Shown here: positions 26,605 through 35,404 of the stretch, in pieces | Position numbering within the stretch: position 1 is the first letter of the stretch | Layout: each line of letters starts with the position of its first letter | NCBI RefSeq assembly: GCF_023006505.1 | Contig: NZ_JALBGV010000029.1 | Coordinates: 1-64,000, forward strand | Direction of reading: 5' to 3' | DNA: 64,000 nt | Source: Neorhizobium sp. SHOUNA12A | GTDB lineage: Bacteria > Pseudomonadota > Alphaproteobacteria > Rhizobiales > Rhizobiaceae | Made by a program: the position numbers and the translations under genes | Notes under the pieces: model-generated | Seen by the model: the letters and a program-made list of their open reading frames with translations, nothing else | What the model was told of the DNA's origin: nothing | The model's database searches: none

Positions 26605-27487
26605 TGAGGCCTCCCCTGCTCGAACCGGCGATCCAGAGCGCCAACATCGCCAGAGCGGCGCCGGCATAGATGATGCCGCCCGGCCCCCACATCACCATTC
26701 CGGCCAGCTGCTGATCCTCCAGCGGCGTAAGCCCCCACTCCTGCGCCATCCTGGTCTGCGAAAGGTAGGCAACCTGCGGAGATAGAGCGATCAGGGCTCC
26801 AAGAATGCTTGTGTGCAGCATCGTCAGGAACAGATGCCAGGCGGCCATGCCCCGGTCGCTTCGCCAGATCATGGCCCACCAGAAAATCACCGCCGTTGCG
26901 AAAAAACTCAGGTGCTGCAGCCTGTGAAGCAGAATGTCGCTAACCGCCGCATCGAACAGGGTGGGCGCATGCCAGACCCAGATGGCCAGGCCATGCAGCA
27001 GCGTAGCCGGAGTACCCGCGCTCAACGCGTTCCAGGTCCTCCATACTAGGCCCGTCTTCATGACATCCCGGACCAGATGCCGGAGCGGCCGCGGCAGACC
27101 CCAGAGGAATATACCGACCGGACGTGCCAGGACGACCAGCGGTGCGGCGACCGCCATGACGAGTTCATGCTCGATCATGTGGAAGGTGAAAAGATGCTCC
27201 CCGAGAAAATGGAGGGGCGAGACCAACGCGGAGACCAGGGATAGCCATCCGGTCCAGTAGAGAATGCCGGAGTTGATGGCGAAAAGCGGTCTGTTGGCCC
27301 TTTGCTGGAATTTTACCGATCCGAGGGCATAGAGACCGCCAGCAATGGCGATCGGGGTGACGATCCACGGATCGAAGGTCCACGGAAAAGCCGAGGCGTG
27401 CGGCTCACCGTCATGTGCCGCTGCCGGGAGTGCTCCGATCGCAAGCAGCGCGGTGGTGAGCGTAAAGTCCCCCTGTCGAGCGTTCAT
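26582..27487 (-). CDS. ctaG: Cytochrome c oxidase assembly protein CtaG (caa3 type)
   Basis: 301 residues with about seven transmembrane helices and a His-rich pattern: HMIEHELVMAVAAPLVVLARP, HGLAIWVWHAPTLFDAA, LLHRLQHLSFF. This matches the caa3_CtaG family needed to mature CuB/caa3 oxidases in Gram-positive bacteria and some proteobacteria; it is unrelated to Cox11-type CtaG. Coupled to subunit III by a 4-base overlap. Confidence 0.9.
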   Translation of the reverse strand: MNARQGDFTLTTALLAIGALPAAAHDGEPHASAFPWTFDPWIVTPIAIAGGLYALGSVKFQQRANRPLFAINSGILYWTGWLSLVSALVSPLHFLGEHLFTFHMIEHELVMAVAAPLVVLARPVGIFLWGLPRPLRHLVRDVMKTGLVWRTWNALSAGTPATLLHGLAIWVWHAPTLFDAAVSDILLHRLQHLSFFATAVIFWWAMIWRSDRGMAAWHLFLTMLHTSILGALIALSPQVAYLSQTRMAQEWGLTPLEDQQLAGMVMWGPGGIIYAGAALAMLALWIAGSSRGGLNASRVHS

Positions 27488-28086
27488 AGCCGTGGCACCC
27501 AGTAGATACAGGCATAGAGGGGAAGCCAGGTGATGACGACGAAGTTCCAGTAAAGCGCATTATCCTCGACATCGCCGTAGCGTCGCGTGTTGTCGGCGTG
27601 CCGCGAGAACATCAGGCAAGTCAGCACCAGCGTGTCGATGAGATCGGTCAGAACGTGGATGGTATGGAGGCCGAGAAGGGTCCAGGCGATCGAGCCATAG
27701 GCATTGTCGTCCCAGCGTATATGCAGGGCGGGGAACTCGAAGACTCGAAACACCAGCGGCGCGATGCCGCACAGCGACATCACGATGAGGCCGATCCGCA
27801 CCCGTTTGAGGTTTCGCTTCTGTGCCCATCGCGATACCATTATGTTTGGCAGGACGCTTGCCACAAGCAGCGCCGTCAGCGCCGTTCCCGCCCAGAGGTC
27901 AGGCGCAGGCGCATCGACCGGCCACTGCGGCGCCAGAAACATCAGATAGAAATAGACCACGATCGCCAGGCCGAATCCCGATCCCTCGATGAGCATGAAG
28001 GCATAGGTCCCCCACCATGTGGCGCTCGCTATGCCCATGCCGTGCAGCGGCAGTCTCGATACATCCAGAACGACGCGTTCCTTCAC
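27484..28086 (-). CDS. Cytochrome c oxidase subunit III
   Basis: 200 residues with five predicted transmembrane helices, the shorter form lacking the first two helices of mitochondrial-type subunit III. Family motifs are WWGTYAFMLIEGSGFG and LLGLHTIHVLTDLIDT, and the C-terminus DNALYWNFVVITWLPLYACIYW. It overlaps subunit I by four bases (ATGA). Confidence 0.9.
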   Translation of the reverse strand: MKERVVLDVSRLPLHGMGIASATWWGTYAFMLIEGSGFGLAIVVYFYLMFLAPQWPVDAPAPDLWAGTALTALLVASVLPNIMVSRWAQKRNLKRVRIGLIVMSLCGIAPLVFRVFEFPALHIRWDDNAYGSIAWTLLGLHTIHVLTDLIDTLVLTCLMFSRHADNTRRYGDVEDNALYWNFVVITWLPLYACIYWVPRL

Positions 28087-29996
28087 GATTCATCCTCCGC
28101 TTCACCCTTCGGCCAAAACCATCCGATCAGCGCGATTGCGATCGGGATCGAGCCCCAGACGACGGCCCAGGGCGAAAATATCGACCAGATCAGCATGACC
28201 GAGGTCGCGATCGCCGCCCAGAACGGCCAGACCGAATCCTGGGGAGACGATTCGCGCGCCTCCGGAAGTGCTTCAACGACGCCGGTGATCAGAAGTTCGC
28301 GACGGTCGGTCCTCAGCCCGGAGCTCACCGGCAGAGCGTCCGGCTGCGACCAGAGCGGGTTGCGATCGTCGACCACGGGGATGGACCGGAAATTGTAGGG
28401 CGGCGGCGGCGAACTGGTGGCCCATTCGAGCGTCGGCGCATTCCAGGGATTGTCGCCGGCAGGCCTGCCGAACGACCAGCTCCGGATGGCGTCGATGAAA
28501 AAGACGAGAAAGCCGAGCGACAGAATGATCGCGCTCAGGCTGACGAACAGGTTCAGGCCCGCCCAGGGCAGGTCCGGCTGGTAGGTATAAATGCGGCGCG
28601 GCATGCCCTGCAGGCCGAGAATATGCATCGGGAAAAAGGTCAGGTGGAAGCTGATGAAGATCAGCCAGAATGCCCACTGCCCCAGCCTTTCGCTCATCAT
28701 CCGGCCGGTCATCTTGGGAAACCAGTAGTAGACGGCCGCGATCAGCGGAAAGACCGCGCCGCCGATCAGCACGTAATGGAAATGCGCCACGACGAAATAG
28801 GTGTCGTGGACCTGGGCGTCGAACGGCACCGACGCGACCATGACACCCGTCAGCCCTCCGATCACGAAGGTGATGATGAAACCGATCACGAACAGCAGCG
28901 GCGTCTTGAAGACCGGCCGCCCGGACCAGAGCGTCGCCAGCCAGCAGAATATCTGGACGCCAGCGGGGATGGCGATGGACATGCTCGACGCCGTGAAGAA
29001 GCTTTCGCCGAGCCGCGGCAGGCCGACGACGAACATGTGATGCACCCATAATCCAAAGGCGAGGACGCCGGTGGCGATCAGCGCCATCACCAGGGGAAGA
29101 TAACCGAATACGGGGCGCTGGACGAAGGTCGGAAGGATCGTCGAAACCATGCCGACGGCCGGCAGGAAGATGATGTAGACTTCAGGGTGGCCGAAGAACC
29201 AGAACAGGTGCTGCCAGAGCAGCGCGTCGCCGCCTTCGGCAGGATTGTAGAAATGCGTGCCGACGAGGCGGTCCATGATCAGCGTCGAGCTCGCGAACAT
29301 GATTGCCGGCATCGCCATGATGACGAGGAACGCCATGACCAGCATGGACCAGACCAGGAGAGGTATCCGGTCGAGCGACATGCCTGGCGCGCGCTGCTTG
29401 AAAACAGTGACGACGATTTCGACCGCGATCGCCAGCGCCGACACTTCGGTGAACGTGATCATCTGTGCCCAGATATCGGCACGCTTTCCGGCCCCGTATT
29501 CCGGCCCGGAAAGGGGCACATAGGCGAACCAGCCGATATCCGGCGCGGTATCGAGCGCAAACGAGATCCAGAGCAGCAGCCCGCCGGCAAGAAACAACCA
29601 GTACGAAAAGGCGTTCAGCCGCGGAAAAGCGATGTTGCGTGTGCCGACCATCAAGGGCACGAGGTAGACAGCCATGGCTTCCATGACCGGCACGGCGAAC
29701 AGGAACATCATGTTCGAACCATGCATGGTGAAGATCTGGTTGTAGCGATCCGCGTCGACGAAGCGTGCTTCCGGCTGCGACAGTTGGAGGCGCATCGCCA
29801 GTGCCAGAATGCCGCCGAGGATGAGAAACACAAAGGCGGTGACGATATAGCGTCGGGCGACGACCTTGTGATCGACCGACGCGATGGCGCCCCAGAAGCC
29901 GGGCTTGGATGTCCATGTCCGGGCAAGTTGCCGCTCGAGTTCAGCCTCGTCCAGATCGGCGTCCGTCACCATGGATGATCTCTGCTCAGCCGTCAT
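28083..29996 (-). CDS. Cytochrome c oxidase subunit I (CoxN-like) with altered proton channels
   Basis: 637 residues, 12-helix heme-copper core plus C-terminal extension with further helices. All redox ligands are present: heme a His92 (FTMHGSN), CuB His270 with Tyr274 (HPEVY), His319/320, and the HFHY pair. Gln348 (PAGVQIF) replaces the K-channel lysine and Ala345 its threonine partner; Asn121 (VGTRNIAFPR) replaces the D-channel aspartate. The spacing to the CuB histidines equals that in bovine subunit I, so these are aligned positions. The D-channel glutamate is kept (Glu272). It most resembles alternative CoxMNOP-type oxidases of rhizobia. Confidence 0.95.
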   Translation of the reverse strand: MTAEQRSSMVTDADLDEAELERQLARTWTSKPGFWGAIASVDHKVVARRYIVTAFVFLILGGILALAMRLQLSQPEARFVDADRYNQIFTMHGSNMMFLFAVPVMEAMAVYLVPLMVGTRNIAFPRLNAFSYWLFLAGGLLLWISFALDTAPDIGWFAYVPLSGPEYGAGKRADIWAQMITFTEVSALAIAVEIVVTVFKQRAPGMSLDRIPLLVWSMLVMAFLVIMAMPAIMFASSTLIMDRLVGTHFYNPAEGGDALLWQHLFWFFGHPEVYIIFLPAVGMVSTILPTFVQRPVFGYLPLVMALIATGVLAFGLWVHHMFVVGLPRLGESFFTASSMSIAIPAGVQIFCWLATLWSGRPVFKTPLLFVIGFIITFVIGGLTGVMVASVPFDAQVHDTYFVVAHFHYVLIGGAVFPLIAAVYYWFPKMTGRMMSERLGQWAFWLIFISFHLTFFPMHILGLQGMPRRIYTYQPDLPWAGLNLFVSLSAIILSLGFLVFFIDAIRSWSFGRPAGDNPWNAPTLEWATSSPPPPYNFRSIPVVDDRNPLWSQPDALPVSSGLRTDRRELLITGVVEALPEARESSPQDSVWPFWAAIATSVMLIWSIFSPWAVVWGSIPIAIALIGWFWPKGEAEDES

Positions 29997-30982
29997 TTGA
30001 GGCTTTCCATATAGGCGGAAAGCTGGCGCAGCTCGTCACCCGTCAAGGGTACGAGCGGCATGTTGTTTCCGGGCTTAAGGGTCTGAGGATCGGCGATCCA
30101 GGCCGCAAGAGAACCGCGGGTGTTGTCCATGAGCCCCGCCGCGATGGTGCGGCGGCTGCCGACATGGGTGAGGTCAGGCCCGGTCGTGCCGGTTGCGCCG
30201 GTTCCCCGTATCGTGTGGCATGCGGCACATCGCCTTGCCATGAATACAGCCTTTCCGGCGCTCGCCTCGGCCTCGCCAGTCTGTGCGCCGGGCTGTCGCT
30301 GGGTGGCCGCCCATTGCCTGTAGCTTTCCTCTTCCTCGGCAATGACGAAAAAGGCCATGTGGCTGTGTTGCAGCCCACAGAATTCGGCGCATTGGCCGCG
30401 GTAGACCCCTGGCCGCTCTGCCCGAAGGGTGAGAAGGTTTTCTCGACCGGGGACGAGGTCCTGCTTGCCGCCAAGACTCGGCACCCAGAAGGAGTGGATG
30501 ACATCGGTGCTTTCCAGCCGTACCCGTACCTCCTTGCCGACGGGAATATGGATCTCGTTGGCGGTCTGAAAAGACCCCGCGTCGGCGTCTTCGTAGACGA
30601 ACTGCCACCACCACTGCTGGGCGCGGACACGGATTGTCAGGTCCGGGTCTCCCGCCCGGTCGAGACTTCTCGTCGTCTGAAAACTTAAGATCGTCAGTCC
30701 GCCGATGATCAGGACCGTTGCGGCAACCGCTCCCGACACCCAGACCCCCAGGCGCTGTTCGGAACCTCGGCTATCTCCGGCCTGCCCGTCACGGCGGCGC
30801 GTCAGCGACCAGGCCAGCATGATCATCACCCCAATCCAGACGACCAGGCAGACGACGACGATAAGAACAATCAGGTCCCTGAGAAGGGCGCCTGAGTAGC
30901 CTTGCGCATCGAGAGCCGACTGGCTCCCGCCACATCCCGAAAGAAGCACAGGAAGCGGGAGGAGAATGAGCGGTGCTCTCAA
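29993..30982 (-). CDS. Cytochrome c oxidase subunit II with fused cytochrome c domain
   Basis: 329 residues. A lipobox LLSGC (Cys17) marks a lipoprotein signal. Two transmembrane helices (about 34-58 and 80-100) precede the CuA domain with ligands His163, Cys198, Glu200, Cys202, His206 and Met209 (GQCAEFCGLQHSHM). The C-terminal cytochrome c domain has CAACH (252-256) and a likely axial Met308. This is the caa3/CoxM layout, in which electrons enter via the fused heme c. Overlaps subunit I by four bases. Confidence 0.95.
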   Translation of the reverse strand: MRAPLILLPLPVLLSGCGGSQSALDAQGYSGALLRDLIVLIVVVCLVVWIGVMIMLAWSLTRRRDGQAGDSRGSEQRLGVWVSGAVAATVLIIGGLTILSFQTTRSLDRAGDPDLTIRVRAQQWWWQFVYEDADAGSFQTANEIHIPVGKEVRVRLESTDVIHSFWVPSLGGKQDLVPGRENLLTLRAERPGVYRGQCAEFCGLQHSHMAFFVIAEEEESYRQWAATQRQPGAQTGEAEASAGKAVFMARRCAACHTIRGTGATGTTGPDLTHVGSRRTIAAGLMDNTRGSLAAWIADPQTLKPGNNMPLVPLTGDELRQLSAYMESLK

Positions 30983-31599
30983 GGCGACGGCCCCTGTTCG
31001 GGATGCACCGGGCTCGGCCCCTCGTTAAAGAGCAACGCCGCCGGGGAACGGTTCTCCGCCGGTCTGTTCTGTCGGTCGTCGTTTCGGCCTGGAGCGGTAG
31101 TCTTTGCGGAATAGGCACCAATGCTTTTGACATAACCCGACAGCTGCCAGATCTCGTCGATCGTCATTCTGTCCCGGAACGGTGGCATGCCGTGCGGTCG
31201 CCCATCACGGATGGAGGCAACGATCGACACGATCGACGGGCCATAGAGCCACCATCCGTCGAGAAAGGATGGCCCTGCCCCACCTTCCCCCTCCCCGTGA
31301 CACGATGCACAGCTGAACCAGGAGTAGAGGCGCTTGCCTTGGCTCATATCGTAGGCCGTGTTTTCGTAAGGTTGGTTGAGCGCGAAATAAACTTCCGGCG
31401 GGGCGCCGCCGATGCCGCTCGGCATCAGCCGGATGGCATCCAGTGCGGCGGATACGGGTGGATCGGTGCGATATTGCCGCGGCACCCTCAGCAGTCCGAT
31501 GGCAACCGCAACGGCAAGCAGGGCCGCAACGCAGCAAACCTCAAAAATCCGGACCGGACCCTTGCCTGAGACAGCCGGCGACATCGCTTGACCTCCCAC
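30979..31599 (-). CDS. Membrane-anchored cytochrome c
   Basis: 206 residues, one N-terminal anchor (about 18-38) and one heme site CASCH (97-101), followed by WWLYGPSIVSIVASIRDGRPHGMPPF, in which Met is a probable axial ligand. The Pro/Asn-rich tail after about residue 170 looks disordered. Between the molybdoenzyme and subunit II, it is the obvious candidate to carry electrons from one to the other. Overlaps subunit II by four bases. Confidence 0.87.
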   Translation of the reverse strand: MGGQAMSPAVSGKGPVRIFEVCCVAALLAVAVAIGLLRVPRQYRTDPPVSAALDAIRLMPSGIGGAPPEVYFALNQPYENTAYDMSQGKRLYSWFSCASCHGEGEGGAGPSFLDGWWLYGPSIVSIVASIRDGRPHGMPPFRDRMTIDEIWQLSGYVKSIGAYSAKTTAPGRNDDRQNRPAENRSPAALLFNEGPSPVHPEQGPSP

Positions 31600-31608
31600 G
31601 CGTCGTTC

Positions 31609-34011
31609 TCAATTGAGTGGCATATGGCTCGACCGGCTGAGACGCACCGGCAGGAGCTTGTAGGATGGCGTCTTCGCTTGGGGGCTATGATGGCTGAGCG
31701 GAAACAAGGGGTTGGTTTCCGGATAATAGGCGCCGCAGCAGCCCTTGGGGATATCGTAGGCAAGGATCCTGAAACCCTGAACCGTCCGCCTTGTTTCCGG
31801 GTCGATCGCGGTGATCAGATCGACGATATCCCCGTCCGCGAAACCGAGCCGTTCGATGTCCTGCGGATTGACGAACAGGACCTGCCGGGTCCCGTCGACG
31901 CCGCGGAACCGATCGCTGTAACCGTAGACGGTGGTGTTGAACTGATCGTTCGACCGCAGGCTGGCAAGATGAAGAACGTCTTCTCCCATCGCTTCGGTGG
32001 GAAGCTCAGGAAACAGGCGATCCGGGGTGATGAAGTTCGCCTTTCCGTTTCTGGTGACCCATTTCCGTTCCCTGGCCGGCAGAGGGCGCGGGATCCCGCC
32101 GGGCTGGAAGAGGCGCTTGTTGAAATCCTTGAACGTCTCCGGATAGGTTTTTTCGATCGCATTGCGGATTTCCGAATAGTCGTCGACCCAGCGGTCCCAG
32201 GGCACGTTGCCTCGCGTTAGAGTCGCTTTGGCAATGCCGGCGATGATGGCAGGTTCAGACAGGAGTTCGGAGCTGGCGGGCTTGGCCTTGCCCCGCGAGC
32301 CGTGGAAATGTGCCACGGAGCTTTCCATCGAAACCGCCTGCGGTCCGCTTGCCTGCTCGTCGACCTCGATGCGACCGAGACAGGGAAGCAGGTAGGCGAC
32401 CTCCCCGTGGACGACATGACTGCGGTTGAGCTTGGTGGCGATCTGCACCGTCAGGCGGAGCTTGCGCCACGCGGCTTCCATGGCAACGGTTTCCGGCGCG
32501 GCTCTGAGGAAATTACCGCCGAGGCCGATAAACGCCTTTGTTTCTCCGTCGAGGACCGACTTGCACGATTCCACCGTCGAATGGCCCTGCCAGCGTGGAG
32601 GATCGAAATGGTAGAGTTCCGAGAGCTTGTCCAGCGGCACGAGCCCCGGCTTTTCGGTGATGCCGACGGTACGCTGGCCCTGCACGTTGGAGTGGCCTCG
32701 CACAGCGCAGATATTGGCGCCCGGTTTTCCGATATTGCCGCGCAGGAGGGCGAGGTTGACGACCATATGGACGTTCTGCACGCCCATCATGTGCTGGGTC
32801 AGCCCCATGCCATAGACCATCAAAACGGCGTCGGAGCGGGCGTAGATGCGGGCCGCCTCCGTCATCTGCTCGCGGGTGAGCCCTGAAACGCGCTCCAACT
32901 CTTCCCAGGCATAATTTCGGGCCGCCGCCGCAAATTCCTCGAACCCGGACGTATGCTGTGAAATGAAATCATGATCGAGAATGTGTTTCTTGTCGGCCGC
33001 GGCAATCGACGCCGCGAAGGCCACTGCCGCGGCATCGTTCGGATCGTCCGGCGTGCCGTCGGACCCGGAGACCTTGCTGACATGGGCCTCGTGAAGCGCA
33101 TCGTCCGCCTGTATGAGCGCCTTGCAGATGCCAAACAGGGCAGCGATATCTCCACCCAGCCGGACCTGGTAATAGTTCGAGGAGATCTGTGTCTCCTTGC
33201 CCGTCAACATCTGGCTCGGAGCCTGGGGATTGACGAAGCGCTCCAGCCCCGGCTCCCGGAGCGGGTTGAACGTCACGATCTTGACGCCTCGGTCGGCGGC
33301 ATCCTGAAGATCGTGGAGCATTCGCGGCGACGAGGTTCCGACATTCTGCGCCATGTAGAAGATGCAGTCGCAATTCTGGAAATCCGACAGGATCGCCGTG
33401 CCGACCGAAGCTCCGATGCTTTCCGGAAGGGCAACCGACGAGCTCTCGTGGCACATGTTGGAGGAATCGGGCAGGTTGTTGCTCCCGAATATCCGCGCGA
33501 AAAGCTGGTACATGTAGGAGGTCTCGAGCGAAGCTCGACCTGATGTGTAGAACTCGACTTTCTCGGGGGCGATGGCCTGCAATTCGCGGCCGATTTCCTC
33601 GAACGCGGCTGCCCATGTCACCGGCAGATATTTGTCGCTTGCCGGGTCCCATCGCATCGGATGGGTCAGTCGTCCCTGCTCTTCCAGATCGTGATCACGC
33701 CAGGTCTCCAGCTCGCTCAGCGTATGGGCGTCGAAAAAGGCCCTGTCCGCGCGCCGGGTGGTGATTTCCCAAGCGGTCGCCTTGGCCCCGTTCTCGCAGA
33801 ATTCCAGCGGATGCGTCTTAGCCGGCTTGGCCCATGCGCAACTGACGCACATGTAGCCGTCCGGCTTGTTCTGATGCGCCAGAAGAGAGGGGCCGGACAA
33901 AGGAACATGTTCCCGAATGAGCACCTCACCCACCGACTTTGCCGATCCCCACCCACCGGCAGGGCCGCTTGGGAAACCTAAACGAGGCGTCTTGTTCGGT
34001 TTTGATGTCAT
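31609..34011 (-). CDS. FdhF/YdeP-family molybdopterin oxidoreductase
   Basis: 800 residues, a bis-MGD enzyme of the formate dehydrogenase alpha-like YdeP subfamily. Near the N-terminus Cys55, Cys58 and Cys72 (MCVSCAW, LEFCENG) are candidates for iron-sulphur ligands, fewer than the usual four. Cys187 in SSNMCHESS sits where the Mo-ligating Cys/Sec occurs. MoCo-binding stretches include YGMGLTQHMMGVQNVH and LRGNIGKPGANICAVRGHSNVQG. There is no signal peptide, so it is probably cytoplasmic. It heads the seven-gene oxidase operon, 9 bases before the cytochrome. Substrate unproven; formate is only the family guess. Confidence 0.92.
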   Translation of the reverse strand: MTSKPNKTPRLGFPSGPAGGWGSAKSVGEVLIREHVPLSGPSLLAHQNKPDGYMCVSCAWAKPAKTHPLEFCENGAKATAWEITTRRADRAFFDAHTLSELETWRDHDLEEQGRLTHPMRWDPASDKYLPVTWAAAFEEIGRELQAIAPEKVEFYTSGRASLETSYMYQLFARIFGSNNLPDSSNMCHESSSVALPESIGASVGTAILSDFQNCDCIFYMAQNVGTSSPRMLHDLQDAADRGVKIVTFNPLREPGLERFVNPQAPSQMLTGKETQISSNYYQVRLGGDIAALFGICKALIQADDALHEAHVSKVSGSDGTPDDPNDAAAVAFAASIAAADKKHILDHDFISQHTSGFEEFAAAARNYAWEELERVSGLTREQMTEAARIYARSDAVLMVYGMGLTQHMMGVQNVHMVVNLALLRGNIGKPGANICAVRGHSNVQGQRTVGITEKPGLVPLDKLSELYHFDPPRWQGHSTVESCKSVLDGETKAFIGLGGNFLRAAPETVAMEAAWRKLRLTVQIATKLNRSHVVHGEVAYLLPCLGRIEVDEQASGPQAVSMESSVAHFHGSRGKAKPASSELLSEPAIIAGIAKATLTRGNVPWDRWVDDYSEIRNAIEKTYPETFKDFNKRLFQPGGIPRPLPARERKWVTRNGKANFITPDRLFPELPTEAMGEDVLHLASLRSNDQFNTTVYGYSDRFRGVDGTRQVLFVNPQDIERLGFADGDIVDLITAIDPETRRTVQGFRILAYDIPKGCCGAYYPETNPLFPLSHHSPQAKTPSYKLLPVRLSRSSHMPLN

Positions 34012-34046
34012 TATGGAAACGCAATGGTTGGACTGGGCTAGCTAAT

Positions 34047-34071
34047 AACTTGGCTCCGCCGCCGTAGTTCC
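34047..34071 (-). promoter_or_regulatory. RpoE2/EcfG-type promoter (GGAAC-N18-TT)
   Basis: GGAAC at 34071-34067 on the minus strand, 18 bases, TT at 34048-34047, 36 bases before the molybdoenzyme start. It would drive the whole molybdoenzyme-oxidase operon. Confidence 0.6.
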
Positions 34072-34317
34072 ATGCCGCCGGAACTTAGTTCGACAACGGC
34101 CTCGGCTCCCTATCAGAGCCACTTCCGAGCCTTGCGACTGGGGGCCTAGCTGCGGCGGCCACCAAAGCGGGCTCCAGAGCTGAGATAGTTCCAGACCAAT
34201 ATTCGCCGGGCCCGATCGCAGAGCGGCGTACCCATCGGCATGCGCAATGCCGATGGCGGCCGTAGATTGTCGGTACGTGACGCTGGAAGGCGGTCGAAAA
34301 GGCCGCTGTGCCTCGAC

Positions 34318-34620
34318 TTACTTCACGCAGCCGGCGGATGCATTGTTTTGATTTGGCCTGGAATTGTCCTTGGCGGCCTGCGCGGGGTCGCACTTGTTCG
34401 GCGGCTGGCGTGTGTCGCTCTTGGTGCTGCCCGTTTGAGTCTGGTCGAGAGGTCCGCCCGTGCCGGCGGTCGGTCCGCCAGTGTCTCCCGTATTGCCCGG
34501 TCCGTCGATGGCTCCCGTGGCGCCACCTGCGGCATTGCCGGGGCTCGGTGTCGTTTGAGCGGTCGCGCTGCCGGCCGTGAAAAGAGTGACGATGATGGCT
34601 GTGGCTATGAGCTTGGTCAT
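34318..34620 (-). CDS. Small secreted Gly/Thr/Asn-rich protein
   Basis: 100 residues: signal peptide (about 1-22, ending SATAQ), then a low-complexity region rich in Gly, Thr and Pro (GNTGDTGGPTAGTGG) and a short C-terminal part with two Cys (NKCDPAQAAKDN, SAGCVK) that could form a disulphide. No family with known function. The ATG at 34620 is supported by the signal peptide and by GAGAGACC upstream. A general-stress promoter ends 30 bases before the start. Confidence 0.75.
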   Translation of the reverse strand: MTKLIATAIIVTLFTAGSATAQTTPSPGNAAGGATGAIDGPGNTGDTGGPTAGTGGPLDQTQTGSTKSDTRQPPNKCDPAQAAKDNSRPNQNNASAGCVK

Positions 34621-34649
34621 GTGAGGTCTCTCGGTTGCTGCTCGAACCG

Positions 34650-34674
34650 AACCAAGACCGTGGCTTCCGGTTCC
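34650..34674 (-). promoter_or_regulatory. RpoE2/EcfG-type promoter (GGAAC-N18-TT)
   Basis: GGAAC at 34674-34670 on the minus strand, 18 bases, TT at 34651-34650, 30 bases before the small secreted protein gene. Confidence 0.6.
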
Positions 34675-34793
34675 AGCAACCAAGAGCCACATTTCCGGAA
34701 GCAGGACGGATTTAATCGATAACAAAGCCGAGGCCGGATCGCGAAAAATGGTTGACGCGATCCGGTCACGGCCGATTATTCGATCCTGATACC

Positions 34794-35237
34794 TTATTCG
34801 TTGATCTCGGGCTCGACGACCTTTGCGAGGTTCCGCAGCGACTCCTGCCAACCGAGATAACAAGCCTCGGGCGGGATGACGTCCGGTACCCCTGCCTGGG
34901 TAATATTGACCTCGGTCCCGACCGAAACCTTCTTCAGCGTCACCGTGACTTCCATCTCGCCGGGCAGGTTGGGATCGTCGAATTTGTCGACGTAGCGGAG
35001 GCGCTCGCCGGGAACGAGTTCTAGATATTCGCCGCCGAAGGCATGACTGTTGCCCGTCGTAAAGTTCCTGAAGGACATTTTGAACGTTCCTCCGACCGTC
35101 GGTTCAAAGTGATGGACAGTGCACAGAAAGCCATTGGGCGGAAGCCATTTGGCGAGTGCGTCAGCCTCGATGAACGCCCGATAGACCTTCTCCGGGCTGG
35201 TCGCCAGAACGCGATGCAGGGTTATGGTATTCGGCAT
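34794..35237 (-). CDS. SRPBCC (AHSA1-like) domain protein
   Basis: 147 residues of the START/Bet v1-like fold: HRVLATSPEKVYRAFIEADALAKWLPP, VGGTFKMSFRNFTTG, GERLRYVDKFDDP, and the C-terminal helix CYLGWQESLRNLAKVVE. These proteins bind hydrophobic ligands or act as Hsp90-activator-like factors; many are uncharacterised. The ATG 35237 starts the conserved domain; the longer frame to 35408 adds unrelated sequence. Confidence 0.9.
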   Translation of the reverse strand: MPNTITLHRVLATSPEKVYRAFIEADALAKWLPPNGFLCTVHHFEPTVGGTFKMSFRNFTTGNSHAFGGEYLELVPGERLRYVDKFDDPNLPGEMEVTVTLKKVSVGTEVNITQAGVPDVIPPEACYLGWQESLRNLAKVVEPEINE

Positions 35238-35404
35238 GGTCGTGATCCTTTTTGAATTGCCATGGACGACTCTAAGGACGAACGGGATTTTGCCAATCCG
35301 ACATCGGATCGATTTTTTTGGCGCAGGAATTATCCGGGTGTTCCGGCTGCAGGCTTGGGCCAAGCTCTCCTGCCAGGGCAGGTTATCGACGCCACGGCAG
35401 GCTG

